Assembly: GCF_024460475.1 (NCBI RefSeq)
Contig: NZ_JANFYN010000026.1
Coordinates: 1 to 29,707 of the forward strand
Length of the DNA: 29,707 bases
Reading direction: 5' to 3'
From: Holdemanella sp. MSK.7.32
Lineage (GTDB): Bacteria > Bacillota_I > Bacilli_A > Erysipelotrichales > Erysipelotrichaceae
Part shown: piece by piece, positions 15,101-22,922 of the stretch
Numbering within the stretch: position 1 is the first letter of the stretch
Layout: each line of letters starts with the position of its first letter
Translations under genes and position numbers: made by a program
The notes under the pieces: generated by a model
The model's input: the letters and a program-made list of their open reading frames with translations, nothing else
What the model was told of the DNA's origin: nothing
The model's database searches: none

Positions 15101-17137
15101 AGTGAACCAGAGAGTTTACCAACTAAATATCGTGAAACATATGTTTTTAAAAATAGTATAAAAACTAGTGATGATGGAGTAAATTTTATTGAAAGGGGTA
15201 ATGCTACAAAGGATCTTTGTGGTGGTAAAAACATTTTAAAAGAATTAGGCCAAACATTTACTTATGATGGTCAAAACATTAAAAGTAATATGGATGGTAC
15301 GGATAAGAATACGGTTGGGGGACCAAAAACTAGAATAGTAAAAGATGAATTAAAAGAAACAGGTGCTGGTTTATATGCGTCATGGGCCTTTAAAGTAAAT
15401 TATTCAGGAGACTTATCTGGAAGTTATCGTGTATTAGAACAGATTCCAGATGGTATGCAGTTGGCATATATACGTATCAAATGGATTGGTGAAGGACAGA
15501 AAAATAATGGATCAATACAATCGAAGATTATAGAGAATCTTGGTGAAGGATGGACTTCAAAAAGTATTACTGCAGATGATGATGATAATGAGTCTAGGAA
15601 AACAATCTATTACGTAAAAGGAAATCAAGCTTTAATTGAATTAGGTGATTTTTATGCAGGAAAGGTTACTGATAAATATTCAGTAGATGTTCAGGTTGTT
15701 TGTAAAGTAACGGACCCGAAAGTATTGCTTGGATCAGAAGAGGTGAAATTCACAAATAATGTTATTCTTCAAAATGCAGATGGTACAAAGAATATAGATA
15801 GTGCGTATTCTAATGTAACTTTGTCAATGAAGAATATAACGAAGAGCCAGGTACAAAATGGACAAAAAATTAATTATACAATTGAAACAAATTCATTAAA
15901 TCAAGATTTACCATCAAATGGTGCAGATAATAAGCTAAAATTAGTGGATGAATTGGGAAGTAATTTAATTTTAGATTTGGATACAATTAAAGTAAAAGAT
16001 ACTCAAGGTCAACAAGTAGATGCACGTGTATCTTATGAAAATAATAAATTAGAAATAGAAATTCCTAAGGATAAAAAATTAAAAATTACATATACGGCAA
16101 CGGTAAATGCTGCGCCTGGAGAAAAAGTCAGTGTTACGAATACAGCTTATTGGAAGGGATATAGTTCTTCGAGGGGTGAGACTGTAAAAATTGAAAACTT
16201 TACTTATGACGCAGGTGGTAGCACACAAAGTTCAAATAGCCCTCAATTAAAAATAATTAAACGAGATGCGAGCAATATTAACTTGCGATTGCAAGGAGCA
16301 GTTTTTAAAGTTGCGAAATGTGAACTAAAAAATGACGAAATTGTTGAAGTTCAAACAGACAAAACATGGTCAGAAACTACAAATGATCAAGGTGAAATCA
16401 CCTTTGGATCTAGTGCACAATGGGTATTGGACTATAACACAATATATAAAGTGACAGAAGAAAGTGCCCCTAATGGTTACATAAAGGATGATACTGTACG
16501 TTATATTATGTGTATCAAAAAAGAAAATGGAACATATTCAGACTATGTAAATCAATGTTTGAAAAGAGATGACATTATAAAGTGTAATAGTACAGCGGAT
16601 TTTAAGCTTGATTTAACAAACCAAAAGAAGGGTATTGTTATTAAAAAGAATTTCATTAACGATGCAGCAGGAAATTCAAAAAAATCGGTGAGTGGAACTT
16701 ATAGATTTGGTTTGTATGATAATACAGATTTAAAGAATCCAGTAGATATTGTTTCTATAGAATTTGGTCCTTCTGATCAAGAAGAAAAAGAAGCCAAATT
16801 TGTGAATCTGGATTTAAACAAAACATATTACGTTTATGAACTAGATGATGCAAATAAACCGATTGTTGATTCTTCAAAAGAAGTAACAATAAATAAATTG
16901 CAGTATACAGTAGATTATAAAGGAGAAGGTGAATCTACAAATGCTGCGATAAACGGGCAAACGGTGACTGTTACAAATAGAAGCCGTACTAAAATACTGC
17001 CTTCCACAGGTGGGTATGGATCCCTGATTTACAGGATATCAGGTACGATGTTGGTTTTAGCAAGCTTGATAGTTCTGACAAATATAAATAAAAAGAATCA
17101 TTTAAATGACAAATCAAAGAATAGGAGAAAGAAATGA
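12176..17137 (+). CDS. Large LPXTG-anchored pilus tip adhesin
   Basis: 1653 residues. A basic N-terminus and hydrophobic segment (about 20-43, ending in LTLPAITLEG) serve as the export signal. Two copies of a Cys-His motif follow (CGMEEHTHTEEC and CDKEEHQHTEDC, about 50-80), then an acidic linker, and many beta-rich modules with the look of isopeptide-bonded Cna/fimbrial repeats. A SpaA/CnaB domain (about 1350-1460; VTEESAPNGY) and a second CnaB-like domain follow. The sorting signal is LPSTG (1608-1612), a hydrophobic span and a basic tail. Its size and its place before the backbone pilin suggest the adhesive tip. The low-GC codon use matches its neighbours. The ligand is unknown. It overlaps the next gene by four bases. 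Confidence 0.86.
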   Translation: MVSEYIKKLLKDKARLKKWKRITLALSCVVVFCVVYALTLPAITLEGKTICGMEEHTHTEECFQDDKLICDKEEHQHTEDCYEKEEEQPVEEENTQQDTTEPSDDVETVAEPELKDAEQTTDEQEEPKTNLDFVLNEHPDYIESTILYVKNNDQWTEISNGESPNNTSLKILVKFQKIHTKEFMEKRNCKFTYNLPNFLSFVGITAPMMDKDTNEKIGEINAYNGKVVVTYFKDYLQKLLDGSGAETSTFSGEFYVEGKIDLSSLDPNGQLDTNINGIKLNYGTDFLERFGDISVNKICSKDGEDKNDDYIKYSITVTAGSNGAKNIIVVDRFTQSKDLVSYIGIDKTETILKDNAVKPNPFETIENNTSFVHGKVYLGVETSDEVNPIPEANAAEKLNPGSLVWNIGNMAPNEKRVLTYYVKLADNKALNGNTITNEAHVYSKTNQNNVYDRDNSTANFVPQINYSDLMKKSVDGDIKKDANGNYLIPYKLEFGLHKDGSNYSLKNFELFDDLNYAGDNIKTDSRALEYISYNKDSVKFYKKGDGKQDFEEIKDIQILWSLNQGEYKKIWTDSDGNPTRFKLTGKTDKPITINPGDSLYVTYTLTVKPEAFAAIKSGTLDVKNRYLFSASNAGKNFNDAVDRVYNVQTLNEYSWSEKRVGEKTNDEKTITISNGEGKYLIENGHIKQDSSTDNSFVVPKGSYEYTVDVNKTKNEFDVKSIQMKDNLNTDKMVYVGYAKVESMKYDSTKDIYQTEETKWVKIDSLHEFSLIPSDMDWKNGKNAYRFTYYVAQSKTASFTELNLKNTFILSGKVNRNGTDIDISDIVSNSKEVIVSGNYSMNVHKKAWDYVRAEKDATSWVNGKLYWLIEVKGTSIPKGTVFQDCISIDKDLITSYLHSDSLVGVYQGVIPDEINSNDLTGLLNNKTLKELDKNLFEQSMGSSKNFSGEDRYSELTLKSTQDITLGNDNNLYFVVTSEPESLPTKYRETYVFKNSIKTSDDGVNFIERGNATKDLCGGKNILKELGQTFTYDGQNIKSNMDGTDKNTVGGPKTRIVKDELKETGAGLYASWAFKVNYSGDLSGSYRVLEQIPDGMQLAYIRIKWIGEGQKNNGSIQSKIIENLGEGWTSKSITADDDDNESRKTIYYVKGNQALIELGDFYAGKVTDKYSVDVQVVCKVTDPKVLLGSEEVKFTNNVILQNADGTKNIDSAYSNVTLSMKNITKSQVQNGQKINYTIETNSLNQDLPSNGADNKLKLVDELGSNLILDLDTIKVKDTQGQQVDARVSYENNKLEIEIPKDKKLKITYTATVNAAPGEKVSVTNTAYWKGYSSSRGETVKIENFTYDAGGSTQSSNSPQLKIIKRDASNINLRLQGAVFKVAKCELKNDEIVEVQTDKTWSETTNDQGEITFGSSAQWVLDYNTIYKVTEESAPNGYIKDDTVRYIMCIKKENGTYSDYVNQCLKRDDIIKCNSTADFKLDLTNQKKGIVIKKNFINDAAGNSKKSVSGTYRFGLYDNTDLKNPVDIVSIEFGPSDQEEKEAKFVNLDLNKTYYVYELDDANKPIVDSSKEVTINKLQYTVDYKGEGESTNAAINGQTVTVTNRSRTKILPSTGGYGSLIYRISGTMLVLASLIVLTNINKKNHLNDKSKNRRKK

Positions 17138-18615
17138 AACTAATTAAGAAAATTGCTGCCATTATGTTTGCGCTCATGATGGTAGTATCAATGAGTAGTA
17201 ATGTAAAAGCTGATGAAGGAACTACAGTAACAACAGAAAAAGGAATAATTACAATAAATAACGCTGTTAATGGACAAACTTATACTATTTATAAGCTTTT
17301 AGATTTAGAAAGTTATGAACCAAAGAAAAATGAACAGGGTGAAGAAATAGGTAATTATTCATATAAACCAAATACGGATTGGAATGACTTTATCAGTGAA
17401 GCAGCAGATTCTGCTAATATTAAATATTTTGATATTAACAAAAATGGATATGTAACTTGGAACGGGGCTATAACTGATAGTCGAAAAGCAGAATTTGCAC
17501 AAAAAGCGTTAGCTTATGCAACTACAAATAACATTGGTAACAAGGGTACAGCAACAGCTTCTAATAACACAGTAACTTTTGATAATTTAGATTTAGGTTA
17601 TTACTTGGTAGATTCTAGTGTGGGAGCACTTTGTGGTTTAAATACTACAAATTCAACTGCGACAATTGAAGAAAAGAATGGTGTACCTTCAGTTGAAAAA
17701 AAGATTGTTCAAAATAATACAGATGTGGAGAGTAATTTTGCAAATATCGGAGAAACTATTAATTTTAAGACTACTATTACTGCACAAAAAGGTGCGCAAT
17801 CTTATGTTTTACACGATACAATGGAAAAAGGTTTTACTTTCAATAAGGATGTTAAAGTAAAGGTAAGTGGTCAAACTAATTATTTAAATTCAACAACAGA
17901 TTATGAAGTAGTCGAAAATGCGGAAGATAAATGTACGTTTGATATTAAATTTAAAGAAGAATTCTTAAAGACAATTAATGACACTACTAAGATTGAAGTT
18001 ACATATTCAGCTACTTTAAATGGTGATGCAGAAATTCATGACAACAATGACAATACTACCCATTTAACTTATGGTGAAAAAAATAATACGACAACTAGTA
18101 CAACGCATACAATAACTTATGGAATTAATGTTTTAAAATACACAGGTGATACAACTAATACTTTAGCAAACGCAAAATTCAGTCTTTATGATGCAGAAAC
18201 AAATGGAAATACATATAAATTAGTACAGAAAACAGGTACTACAAATTATCGATTGGCTATGACTGACGAAGCTGGGATTACAGAAATCACAACAACTAAT
18301 ACAGGAATGTTTAGTATCCAAGGTCTTAAACCAGGTACTTATTGGTTAGAAGAAACGGCTGCACCAAAAGGATACAATAAATTGGCAAAGAGAATTAAAG
18401 TTGAAATCAATAATGGTGGAAACTTAATCGTTGATAATAATGATAGAGGTGAAAATAATTTACCAATTAATCAAGTAAATGTAGAAAACAAAACAGGAAC
18501 AGTACTACCAAGTACAGGTGGTGCTGGTACTACAATGATCTACTTGATTGGTGGAGCATTAGTATTGGGTTCAGGTGTTGTATTAGTTACTAAAAGAAGA
18601 GTAAAGGGTAAATAA
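17134..18615 (+). CDS. SpaA-type major (backbone) pilin
   Basis: 493 residues. The signal peptide ends at about residue 27 (VKA-DEG). A fimbrial isopeptide-forming D2-type domain (about 185-330) follows the pilin-like VPSVEKKIV segment at about 187, whose lysines are candidates for the inter-subunit bond. A CnaB domain comes next, with its E-box in WLEETAAPKGYN (about 408). LPSTG at 458-462, a membrane span and the basic tail KRRVKGK end the protein. The ATG overlaps the preceding stop (ATGA) and AGGAGAAAG precedes it, so translation is coupled. The adjacent class C sortase should polymerise it into the shaft. Confidence 0.9.
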   Translation: MKLIKKIAAIMFALMMVVSMSSNVKADEGTTVTTEKGIITINNAVNGQTYTIYKLLDLESYEPKKNEQGEEIGNYSYKPNTDWNDFISEAADSANIKYFDINKNGYVTWNGAITDSRKAEFAQKALAYATTNNIGNKGTATASNNTVTFDNLDLGYYLVDSSVGALCGLNTTNSTATIEEKNGVPSVEKKIVQNNTDVESNFANIGETINFKTTITAQKGAQSYVLHDTMEKGFTFNKDVKVKVSGQTNYLNSTTDYEVVENAEDKCTFDIKFKEEFLKTINDTTKIEVTYSATLNGDAEIHDNNDNTTHLTYGEKNNTTTSTTHTITYGINVLKYTGDTTNTLANAKFSLYDAETNGNTYKLVQKTGTTNYRLAMTDEAGITEITTTNTGMFSIQGLKPGTYWLEETAAPKGYNKLAKRIKVEINNGGNLIVDNNDRGENNLPINQVNVENKTGTVLPSTGGAGTTMIYLIGGALVLGSGVVLVTKRRVKGK

Positions 18616-18649
18616 TTGATTTTCGATTGATGATAGGGAGAGGTGTAAG

Positions 18650-19480
18650 ATGAAGAAACATATTTCAACTATAATTGCGATACTTGTTTTTATTGCGGGC
18701 CTTTCCTTATTGTTGTATCCAACGGTGAGTAATTATTGGAATTCTAAACATCAAACGGCTGTTGTTGCTAATTATTCTGAAAAGATAGAGAAGATGGATG
18801 ACAAGGATAGGCAGGCTGCGATAGATTCGGCTATTTCCTATAATACTGGGTTGGTTTCTAATAGTGGTCGTTTTACTCCTAGTGATTCAGAACTTAGCTT
18901 ATATAAAAGTCTATTAAATGCGGATGGTACGGGTATGATGGGATATATCACGATACCTGAGATTCATTGTAAGTTGGCTATTTATCATAGTGTGGATGAT
19001 TCTGTTTTACAGGTGGGTGTTGGTCATTTAGAGGGTTCTTCGCTTCCTGTTGGTGGTAGTAGTACGCATTGTGTTATTTCTGGTCATAGAGGGCTTCCGA
19101 GTGCTCGTTTATTTACGGATATTGATCGTCTTGAAAAGGGGGATTTATTTTATCTGCATGTGTATGGCAAGGTTTTGGCGTATGAGGTGGATAAGATTTC
19201 GGTTGTAGAGCCTGAGGATTATGGTCCTTTAGAGATTGAAGAAGGTAAAGATCTTTGTACGTTACTTACGTGTACGCCGTATGGTATTAATACGCAGCGC
19301 TTGATGGTTCGTGGTCATCGTGTGGTGGATAGTTTGTATGATGAATCAAATATTACTTCAGATGCAGCTCGAGTGGATACTTTAGTGGTGGCTTCTTGTG
19401 TTGGTGTTGTATTCTTGTTGGTTGGTATTATTGTTTCGAAGATATGGAGGTTAAAAGGACATGAAAAAAATAATTCGTAG
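18650..19480 (+). CDS. Class C (pilin-polymerising) sortase
   Basis: 276 residues with an N-terminal membrane segment (about 5-27), an extracellular catalytic domain and a second membrane segment (about 243-263), as in class C enzymes. His146 (ISGHRGLPSA), Cys208 (LLTCTPYG) and Arg217 (TQRLMVRGHR) form the usual triad with normal spacing. The family joins pilin subunits by isopeptide bonds. In the region where class C enzymes carry the DPF/DPW lid, this one reads GRFTPSDSELSLY, so no canonical lid is visible. AGGGAGAGG precedes the ATG. The next gene overlaps by 20 bases. Confidence 0.9.
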   Translation: MKKHISTIIAILVFIAGLSLLLYPTVSNYWNSKHQTAVVANYSEKIEKMDDKDRQAAIDSAISYNTGLVSNSGRFTPSDSELSLYKSLLNADGTGMMGYITIPEIHCKLAIYHSVDDSVLQVGVGHLEGSSLPVGGSSTHCVISGHRGLPSARLFTDIDRLEKGDLFYLHVYGKVLAYEVDKISVVEPEDYGPLEIEEGKDLCTLLTCTPYGINTQRLMVRGHRVVDSLYDESNITSDAARVDTLVVASCVGVVFLLVGIIVSKIWRLKGHEKNNS

Positions 19481-20240
19481 TGTATTGTGTATATTTCTTT
19501 TTGTTCTTGTATGTACTCCTGTTTTCGCAAGTGATTATTCGAGTTTAACAGTGACTTGTCCAGCTTCAGATATCGATGTTCGCTTATATCGTGTGGCGGA
19601 TGCGGATTATAATTTGATGGGTGCTTTTAAATCCTATTCAGTTTCAAAGGATTGGAATATTCTTGGCGATTATATTGATCGCGACAATATTGAATGTGAT
19701 GATGAAGTGATGTCAGATTCAGATGGTAAGGCTTTATTTTCTCATTTATCGAAAGGTGTTTATTTAGTGAAGGCTTTAGATAATGCGGATTACACAATGT
19801 CGGTTTCTGTTGTTTATGTGGATAAAGATTGTGATGTTGAATTAAAGTATGAGCCTAGAGTTGAAACGACTTCTTTGCGTGTTCAAAAAGTATGGAAGGA
19901 TGACGACAAGAAGAATCGTCCAAGTTTTATTGGTGTCGATTTACTTGGGGATGGTAAAGTCGTAGATCATCAGGTATTAAGTGAAGAAAATCATTGGACA
20001 TATGCTTGGAATGATTTGTCGGGTGATATGAGGTGGAGTTGTGTTGAGACAAGTGTTCCTTCTGGGTATAGTGTGAGTTCTTATCGAGAAGGGAATCATA
20101 TTGTGTTAAAGAATAGTTTGAATAAGGTTGTGGATTCTAAGAAATCAGAATCAAAACTTCCTTTGACGGGTCAATTATGGTGGCCTGTACCCGTATTATT
20201 GTTTGTGGGACTTGGTTGTATATGCATAAGCAAGTTCTAA
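19461..20240 (+). CDS. Small LPXTG ancillary pilin, probably the pilus base
   Basis: 259 residues: a signal peptide (cleavage near VFA-SDY, about 24), a beta-rich domain (about 25-130), a CnaB domain (about 138-220; VQKVWKDDDKKNRP is the typical first strand), then LPLTG (233-237) and a membrane span. The tail after the span is very short (SKF). Small Cna-type proteins next to the second sortase in pilus islands are usually the basal subunit linked to the cell wall. That role is inferred. It overlaps the class C sortase by 20 bases and the next sortase by 19, which implies tight coupling. Confidence 0.82.
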   Translation: MKKIIRSVLCIFLFVLVCTPVFASDYSSLTVTCPASDIDVRLYRVADADYNLMGAFKSYSVSKDWNILGDYIDRDNIECDDEVMSDSDGKALFSHLSKGVYLVKALDNADYTMSVSVVYVDKDCDVELKYEPRVETTSLRVQKVWKDDDKKNRPSFIGVDLLGDGKVVDHQVLSEENHWTYAWNDLSGDMRWSCVETSVPSGYSVSSYREGNHIVLKNSLNKVVDSKKSESKLPLTGQLWWPVPVLLFVGLGCICISKF

Positions 20241-20782
20241 AGCATATTGGCTGTATCTGTATTGTACTGGCCCTGGGACTCACTTTGTTTAATGTGTATG
20301 ATACGTTTCGGGCTAGAAAGAGTGAAGAAAAGGTATTGGCTGCCTATAATTTGAAGAATGATTTGGATCATGATGTTATTCTAGATCCAGATATGGATAT
20401 GCCTGAAGTAGAACTGGATGGTTTATCTTGTATTGGAACGATTGAGATTCCTTCTTTGGACATTAAGCTTCCGGTTACGAGTGAGTTTACGTATGATTGG
20501 ATGAAATTGGCGCCTTGTCGATATTCGGGTAGTGTATATAAGGGGAATATGGTGATTGCGGCGCATAATTCTTGGTTTCATTTTGGAAGAATCCATAGTT
20601 TAGATCCGGGTAGTCAGGTCGTATTCACGGATGCACTTGGAAATCAGTTTGAATATCGTGTTGTTTTAATTGAAACTTTAACGCCGGATAGTGTTGAGGA
20701 TATGACTTCTTCGGATTATCCTTTGACTTTATTTACGTGTACTTTGGATGCGAAAAATAGAGTAACAGTTCGATGTAAATAA
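20222..20782 (+). CDS. Second sortase of the pilus locus (class uncertain, D-like)
   Basis: 186 residues from the ATG at 20222 (MHKQVLKHIG). An upstream in-frame ATG at 20177 would add 15 residues and extend the overlap to 64 bases; the shorter form gives a typical basic N-terminus and membrane anchor, but neither start has a strong ribosome binding site. The catalytic domain has His115 (IAAHNSWFHF), Cys173 (LFTCTLDAKN) and Arg180 (NRVTVRC). It lacks the C-terminal membrane segment of class C and has a short Cys-Arg interval, so it is probably the enzyme that anchors the finished pilus or the base pilin to the wall. Confidence 0.8.
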   Translation: MHKQVLKHIGCICIVLALGLTLFNVYDTFRARKSEEKVLAAYNLKNDLDHDVILDPDMDMPEVELDGLSCIGTIEIPSLDIKLPVTSEFTYDWMKLAPCRYSGSVYKGNMVIAAHNSWFHFGRIHSLDPGSQVVFTDALGNQFEYRVVLIETLTPDSVEDMTSSDYPLTLFTCTLDAKNRVTVRCK

Positions 20783-20811
20783 AAAGAGAAATCGATTTTG
20801 ATTTCTCTTTT
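20782..20811. terminator. Bidirectional terminator between the pilus operon and the ECF gene
   Basis: AAAAGAGAAATC (20782-20793) pairs perfectly over 12 bases with GATTTCTCTTTT (20800-20811). A and T tracts on the two sides serve both convergent genes. Confidence 0.88.
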
Positions 20812-21307
20812 AGCTTAATTTATCTTGTACGATTTTCTTTACCATTGGATAGGCAATAAGTGCAATCACAATACCTGCAGCTCCTTGGACTACGTTGGCT
20901 GGAATTTCGCTTGCGGCTACGATCCAGCTTCCTTTTAATATGTATTTAGCAATGAAGTATCCAAATACCATAATGACAGATCCCAATACGTAGCTTGTGA
21001 TTTGTTTCGGTTTAGAGTAGTTTTTCATAAGTAGGGATACTACGATTCCTTCTAGTCCTTTGATGATTAGGGTAAAGAAGAAGTAGTGTCCGTATCCTCC
21101 GGCTACATCGGCTAGTGCGCTTCCTAAGCCTCCAATCAAGAAGCTTTCAAATGGATTTAAAAAGCTTGCGAATAATAGGATGAATCCGTCTCCTAGATTG
21201 AAGTATCCGTCTAATGCGTTTGGTACTTTGATGAACATGGTTGCGACAAATACAAGTGCCATACCTAGTCCTGTTAGTACGATTTCGTATGTTTGTTTAT
21301 TTTTCAT
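20810..21307 (-). CDS. ECF transporter S component, possibly for vitamin B6
   Basis: 165 residues from the ATG at 21307-21305; the open frame extends upstream, but AAGGAAAGATT just before this codon decides the start. There are about five or six hydrophobic helices. The early GLGMALVFVATMFIKVP and NLGDGFILLFASFLNP segments, with SALADVAGGYGHYF, are characteristic of ECF substrate-binding (S) subunits, which bind a vitamin and use a shared EcfAAT module encoded elsewhere. Its divergent partner is a MocR/PdxR-like regulator, a gene pair that points to pyridoxine-type substrates (PdxU/HmpT-like). The substrate is inference. Confidence 0.8.
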   Translation of the reverse strand: MKNKQTYEIVLTGLGMALVFVATMFIKVPNALDGYFNLGDGFILLFASFLNPFESFLIGGLGSALADVAGGYGHYFFFTLIIKGLEGIVVSLLMKNYSKPKQITSYVLGSVIMVFGYFIAKYILKGSWIVAASEIPANVVQGAAGIVIALIAYPMVKKIVQDKLS

Positions 21308-21338
21308 AATCTTTCCTTCTTTCTGTAACTTAGTGACT

Positions 21339-21374
21339 ATTATACTTGTTTCTGTATATAAAAAAATATACAAT
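21339..21374. promoter_or_regulatory. Divergent promoters of the ECF gene and the MocR-type regulator
   Basis: Plus strand: TTGTTT (21346-21351), 17-base spacer, TACAAT (21369-21374). Minus strand: TATAAT (21344-21339) with a poor -35. The two overlap, so one bound regulator could affect both. Confidence 0.55.
21353..21372. promoter_or_regulatory. Perfect palindrome within the divergent promoters (candidate operator)
   Basis: TGTATAT-A6-ATATACA is a perfect inverted repeat between the -35 and -10 of the regulator promoter. It is a candidate operator of the adjacent MocR-type protein. Confidence 0.45.
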
Positions 21375-21400
21375 TATAAAAAATAAATAGGGGACAGTTG

Positions 21401-22681
21401 ATGAAAAAGTATCAGGTAATTTATGAGATGTATAAGGAATCGATTCTTTCTGGGATCTTAAAGTATGGGGATCGTGTGGATTCGATTCGTGAATGTGTAA
21501 AGAAGATGAATGTATCTAAGACAACGGTTGAAAATGCATATAATAAGTTGGTGTTGGATGGATTTATTTCGAGTCAAGAAAAAGTGGGGTATGTGGTGAG
21601 TATGAATCCGGAGCGTATCTTACTGCATCAGGAAATTTTGGATTATTCTTCGAGTCATAAAGAAAAATCGTATGATTATGATTTTCGGATTCAGTCGGTT
21701 TCTTTTGATTCGTTTGAAACGACGATTTGGAAACGATATATGAAGTCGGTATTGAATGATAAGCGTTTGATGTCAAGTTATGGTCTAGCGCAGGGTGAGT
21801 ATGGATTAAGACAGGCTCTATGTAAGTATGTGTATCAGAACCGGAATATTTTGTGTTTTCCTGAACAGATGGTGATTGGTTCAAACTATCAGTCTTTGTT
21901 GTATATATTTTGTGGGATGTTGGATAAGTCAAAGGTGATTGGTTTAAGTACATTAGTGGATGATCAGGCTAAGCAGGTATTTTTGTCGTATGGTTTTCAT
22001 GTGGAATATTTGAATCCAAATTCTTTTGTGAGGGATATTAAAAGATTGAATGTGGATGTTGTCTATGTGAATACGACTTGTTTTACGTCGGATAGGCAAT
22101 CTATGAGTGAAAGAGTTCGTGAGGAATTGGTTTCTTTAGAGAATGTTTTGATTCTTGAGGATGATTATAATGGGGAGCTAGTGTATGCTTCTAAAATCAA
22201 GACTTCGTTGTGTTCGAAAAGTAAGAATGTGATTTATTTTTCTTCGTTTTCAAGACTATTATTACCGAGTCTTCGTATTGGGTATATGATTTTAAATGAG
22301 GAGTATATGCGTAAGTATAGTGCTTCTTATTTTGGTCCAACGACGAGTAAAATTGAGCAGGTGGCTTTTACGCAGTATATTGTGGATGGGTATTTGCAGA
22401 AGCATTTAAGAAAGCTTGTTCGTGAGTATAAGGAGAAGCATTTGTATTTAAAGCAATTGATTGATACGTATATGAGTTGTTCGTATATTTTGGATGAGAC
22501 ATATATGGCGTATTGGTTAAATTTAGATGTGGATGTATCACGTTTTAGGAATTTGTGTGAATCGAATAGTGTCGCTATTAGTATTTTAAATGGGCGTATT
22601 GGATTGTCTTTTGCGAGTATGAGTAAAGAATTGATGCTAGATGGTGTGATACGTCTTGCAGAAATATGGAAAGAGTGTTAA
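21401..22681 (+). CDS. MocR/PdxR-like regulator with altered PLP site
   Basis: 426 residues. The N-terminal GntR-type winged HTH (about 1-68; YGDRVDSIRECVKKMNVSKTTVENAY) is joined to a fold-type I aminotransferase-like domain (about 105-426), the MocR architecture. The Asp of the PLP-ring motif is kept (LILEDDYNGEL). The usual Schiff-base lysine is not: where relatives read SFSK...P.LRIGY, this protein has SSFSRLLLPSLRIGY, with Arg285. The ATG at 21401 is preceded by AGGGGA; an in-frame TTG at 21398 is not needed. Divergence from the ECF S component suggests it controls a vitamin B6-like transporter. Loss of the lysine suggests it no longer forms a normal PLP aldimine. Confidence 0.85.
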   Translation: MKKYQVIYEMYKESILSGILKYGDRVDSIRECVKKMNVSKTTVENAYNKLVLDGFISSQEKVGYVVSMNPERILLHQEILDYSSSHKEKSYDYDFRIQSVSFDSFETTIWKRYMKSVLNDKRLMSSYGLAQGEYGLRQALCKYVYQNRNILCFPEQMVIGSNYQSLLYIFCGMLDKSKVIGLSTLVDDQAKQVFLSYGFHVEYLNPNSFVRDIKRLNVDVVYVNTTCFTSDRQSMSERVREELVSLENVLILEDDYNGELVYASKIKTSLCSKSKNVIYFSSFSRLLLPSLRIGYMILNEEYMRKYSASYFGPTTSKIEQVAFTQYIVDGYLQKHLRKLVREYKEKHLYLKQLIDTYMSCSYILDETYMAYWLNLDVDVSRFRNLCESNSVAISILNGRIGLSFASMSKELMLDGVIRLAEIWKEC

Positions 22682-22684
22682 AAT
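22656..22684 (+). promoter_or_regulatory. Promoter of the alaS T-box transcript
   Basis: TTGCAG (22656-22661), 17-base spacer, TAAAAT (22679-22684). The -10 overlaps the stop codon of the preceding regulator gene. The predicted start is near 22691. Confidence 0.6.
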
Positions 22685-22690
22685 TTTATC

Positions 22691-22906
22691 GATTCGACAG
22701 TGAAGAAGATAAGTAGGATTAAAAGTTCTTGTGTATAGAGAGAGGGCGTTTGGTGAAAGCTCTTCGAGTCTTTTAGTTTGAAGCTACTTTGGAGTTGAAA
22801 CGTAGTCGGCGTTAACGAGTGAATTGAGGGCATTTTTCGATTTTGAAAAATGAACTAGGATGGTACCGCGTAATTATACGTTCCTAGAAATAGGAGCGTT
22901 TTTTTA
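22691..22906 (+). promoter_or_regulatory. T-box leader (tRNA-Ala sensing riboswitch) of alaS
   Basis: The Stem I landmarks are present: GTGAAGAAGATAAGTAGG, then AGAGAG and GGTGAAAGC in the distal part. The specifier loop contains GAAGCTAC, giving the alanine codon GCT at 22783-22785. Stem III is CATTTTTC/GAAAAATG (about 22831-22851). The T-box core AGGATGGTACCGCG is at 22857-22870 with the tRNA-end-binding TGGT at 22861-22864. The terminator is 22879-22886 with 22891-22898 and a T8 tract. Uncharged tRNA-Ala should stabilise the antiterminator and switch on alaS. The specifier, the TGGT and the downstream gene agree. Confidence 0.93.
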
Positions 22907-22922
22907 TTGGAGGAAAGAAAAG

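Noticed and set aside
22860..22922. Longer N-terminus for alaS starting inside the T-box
   Set aside because: These codons lie in the T-box core and terminator. The ATG at 22923 has a good ribosome binding site and gives the standard AlaRS N-terminus.
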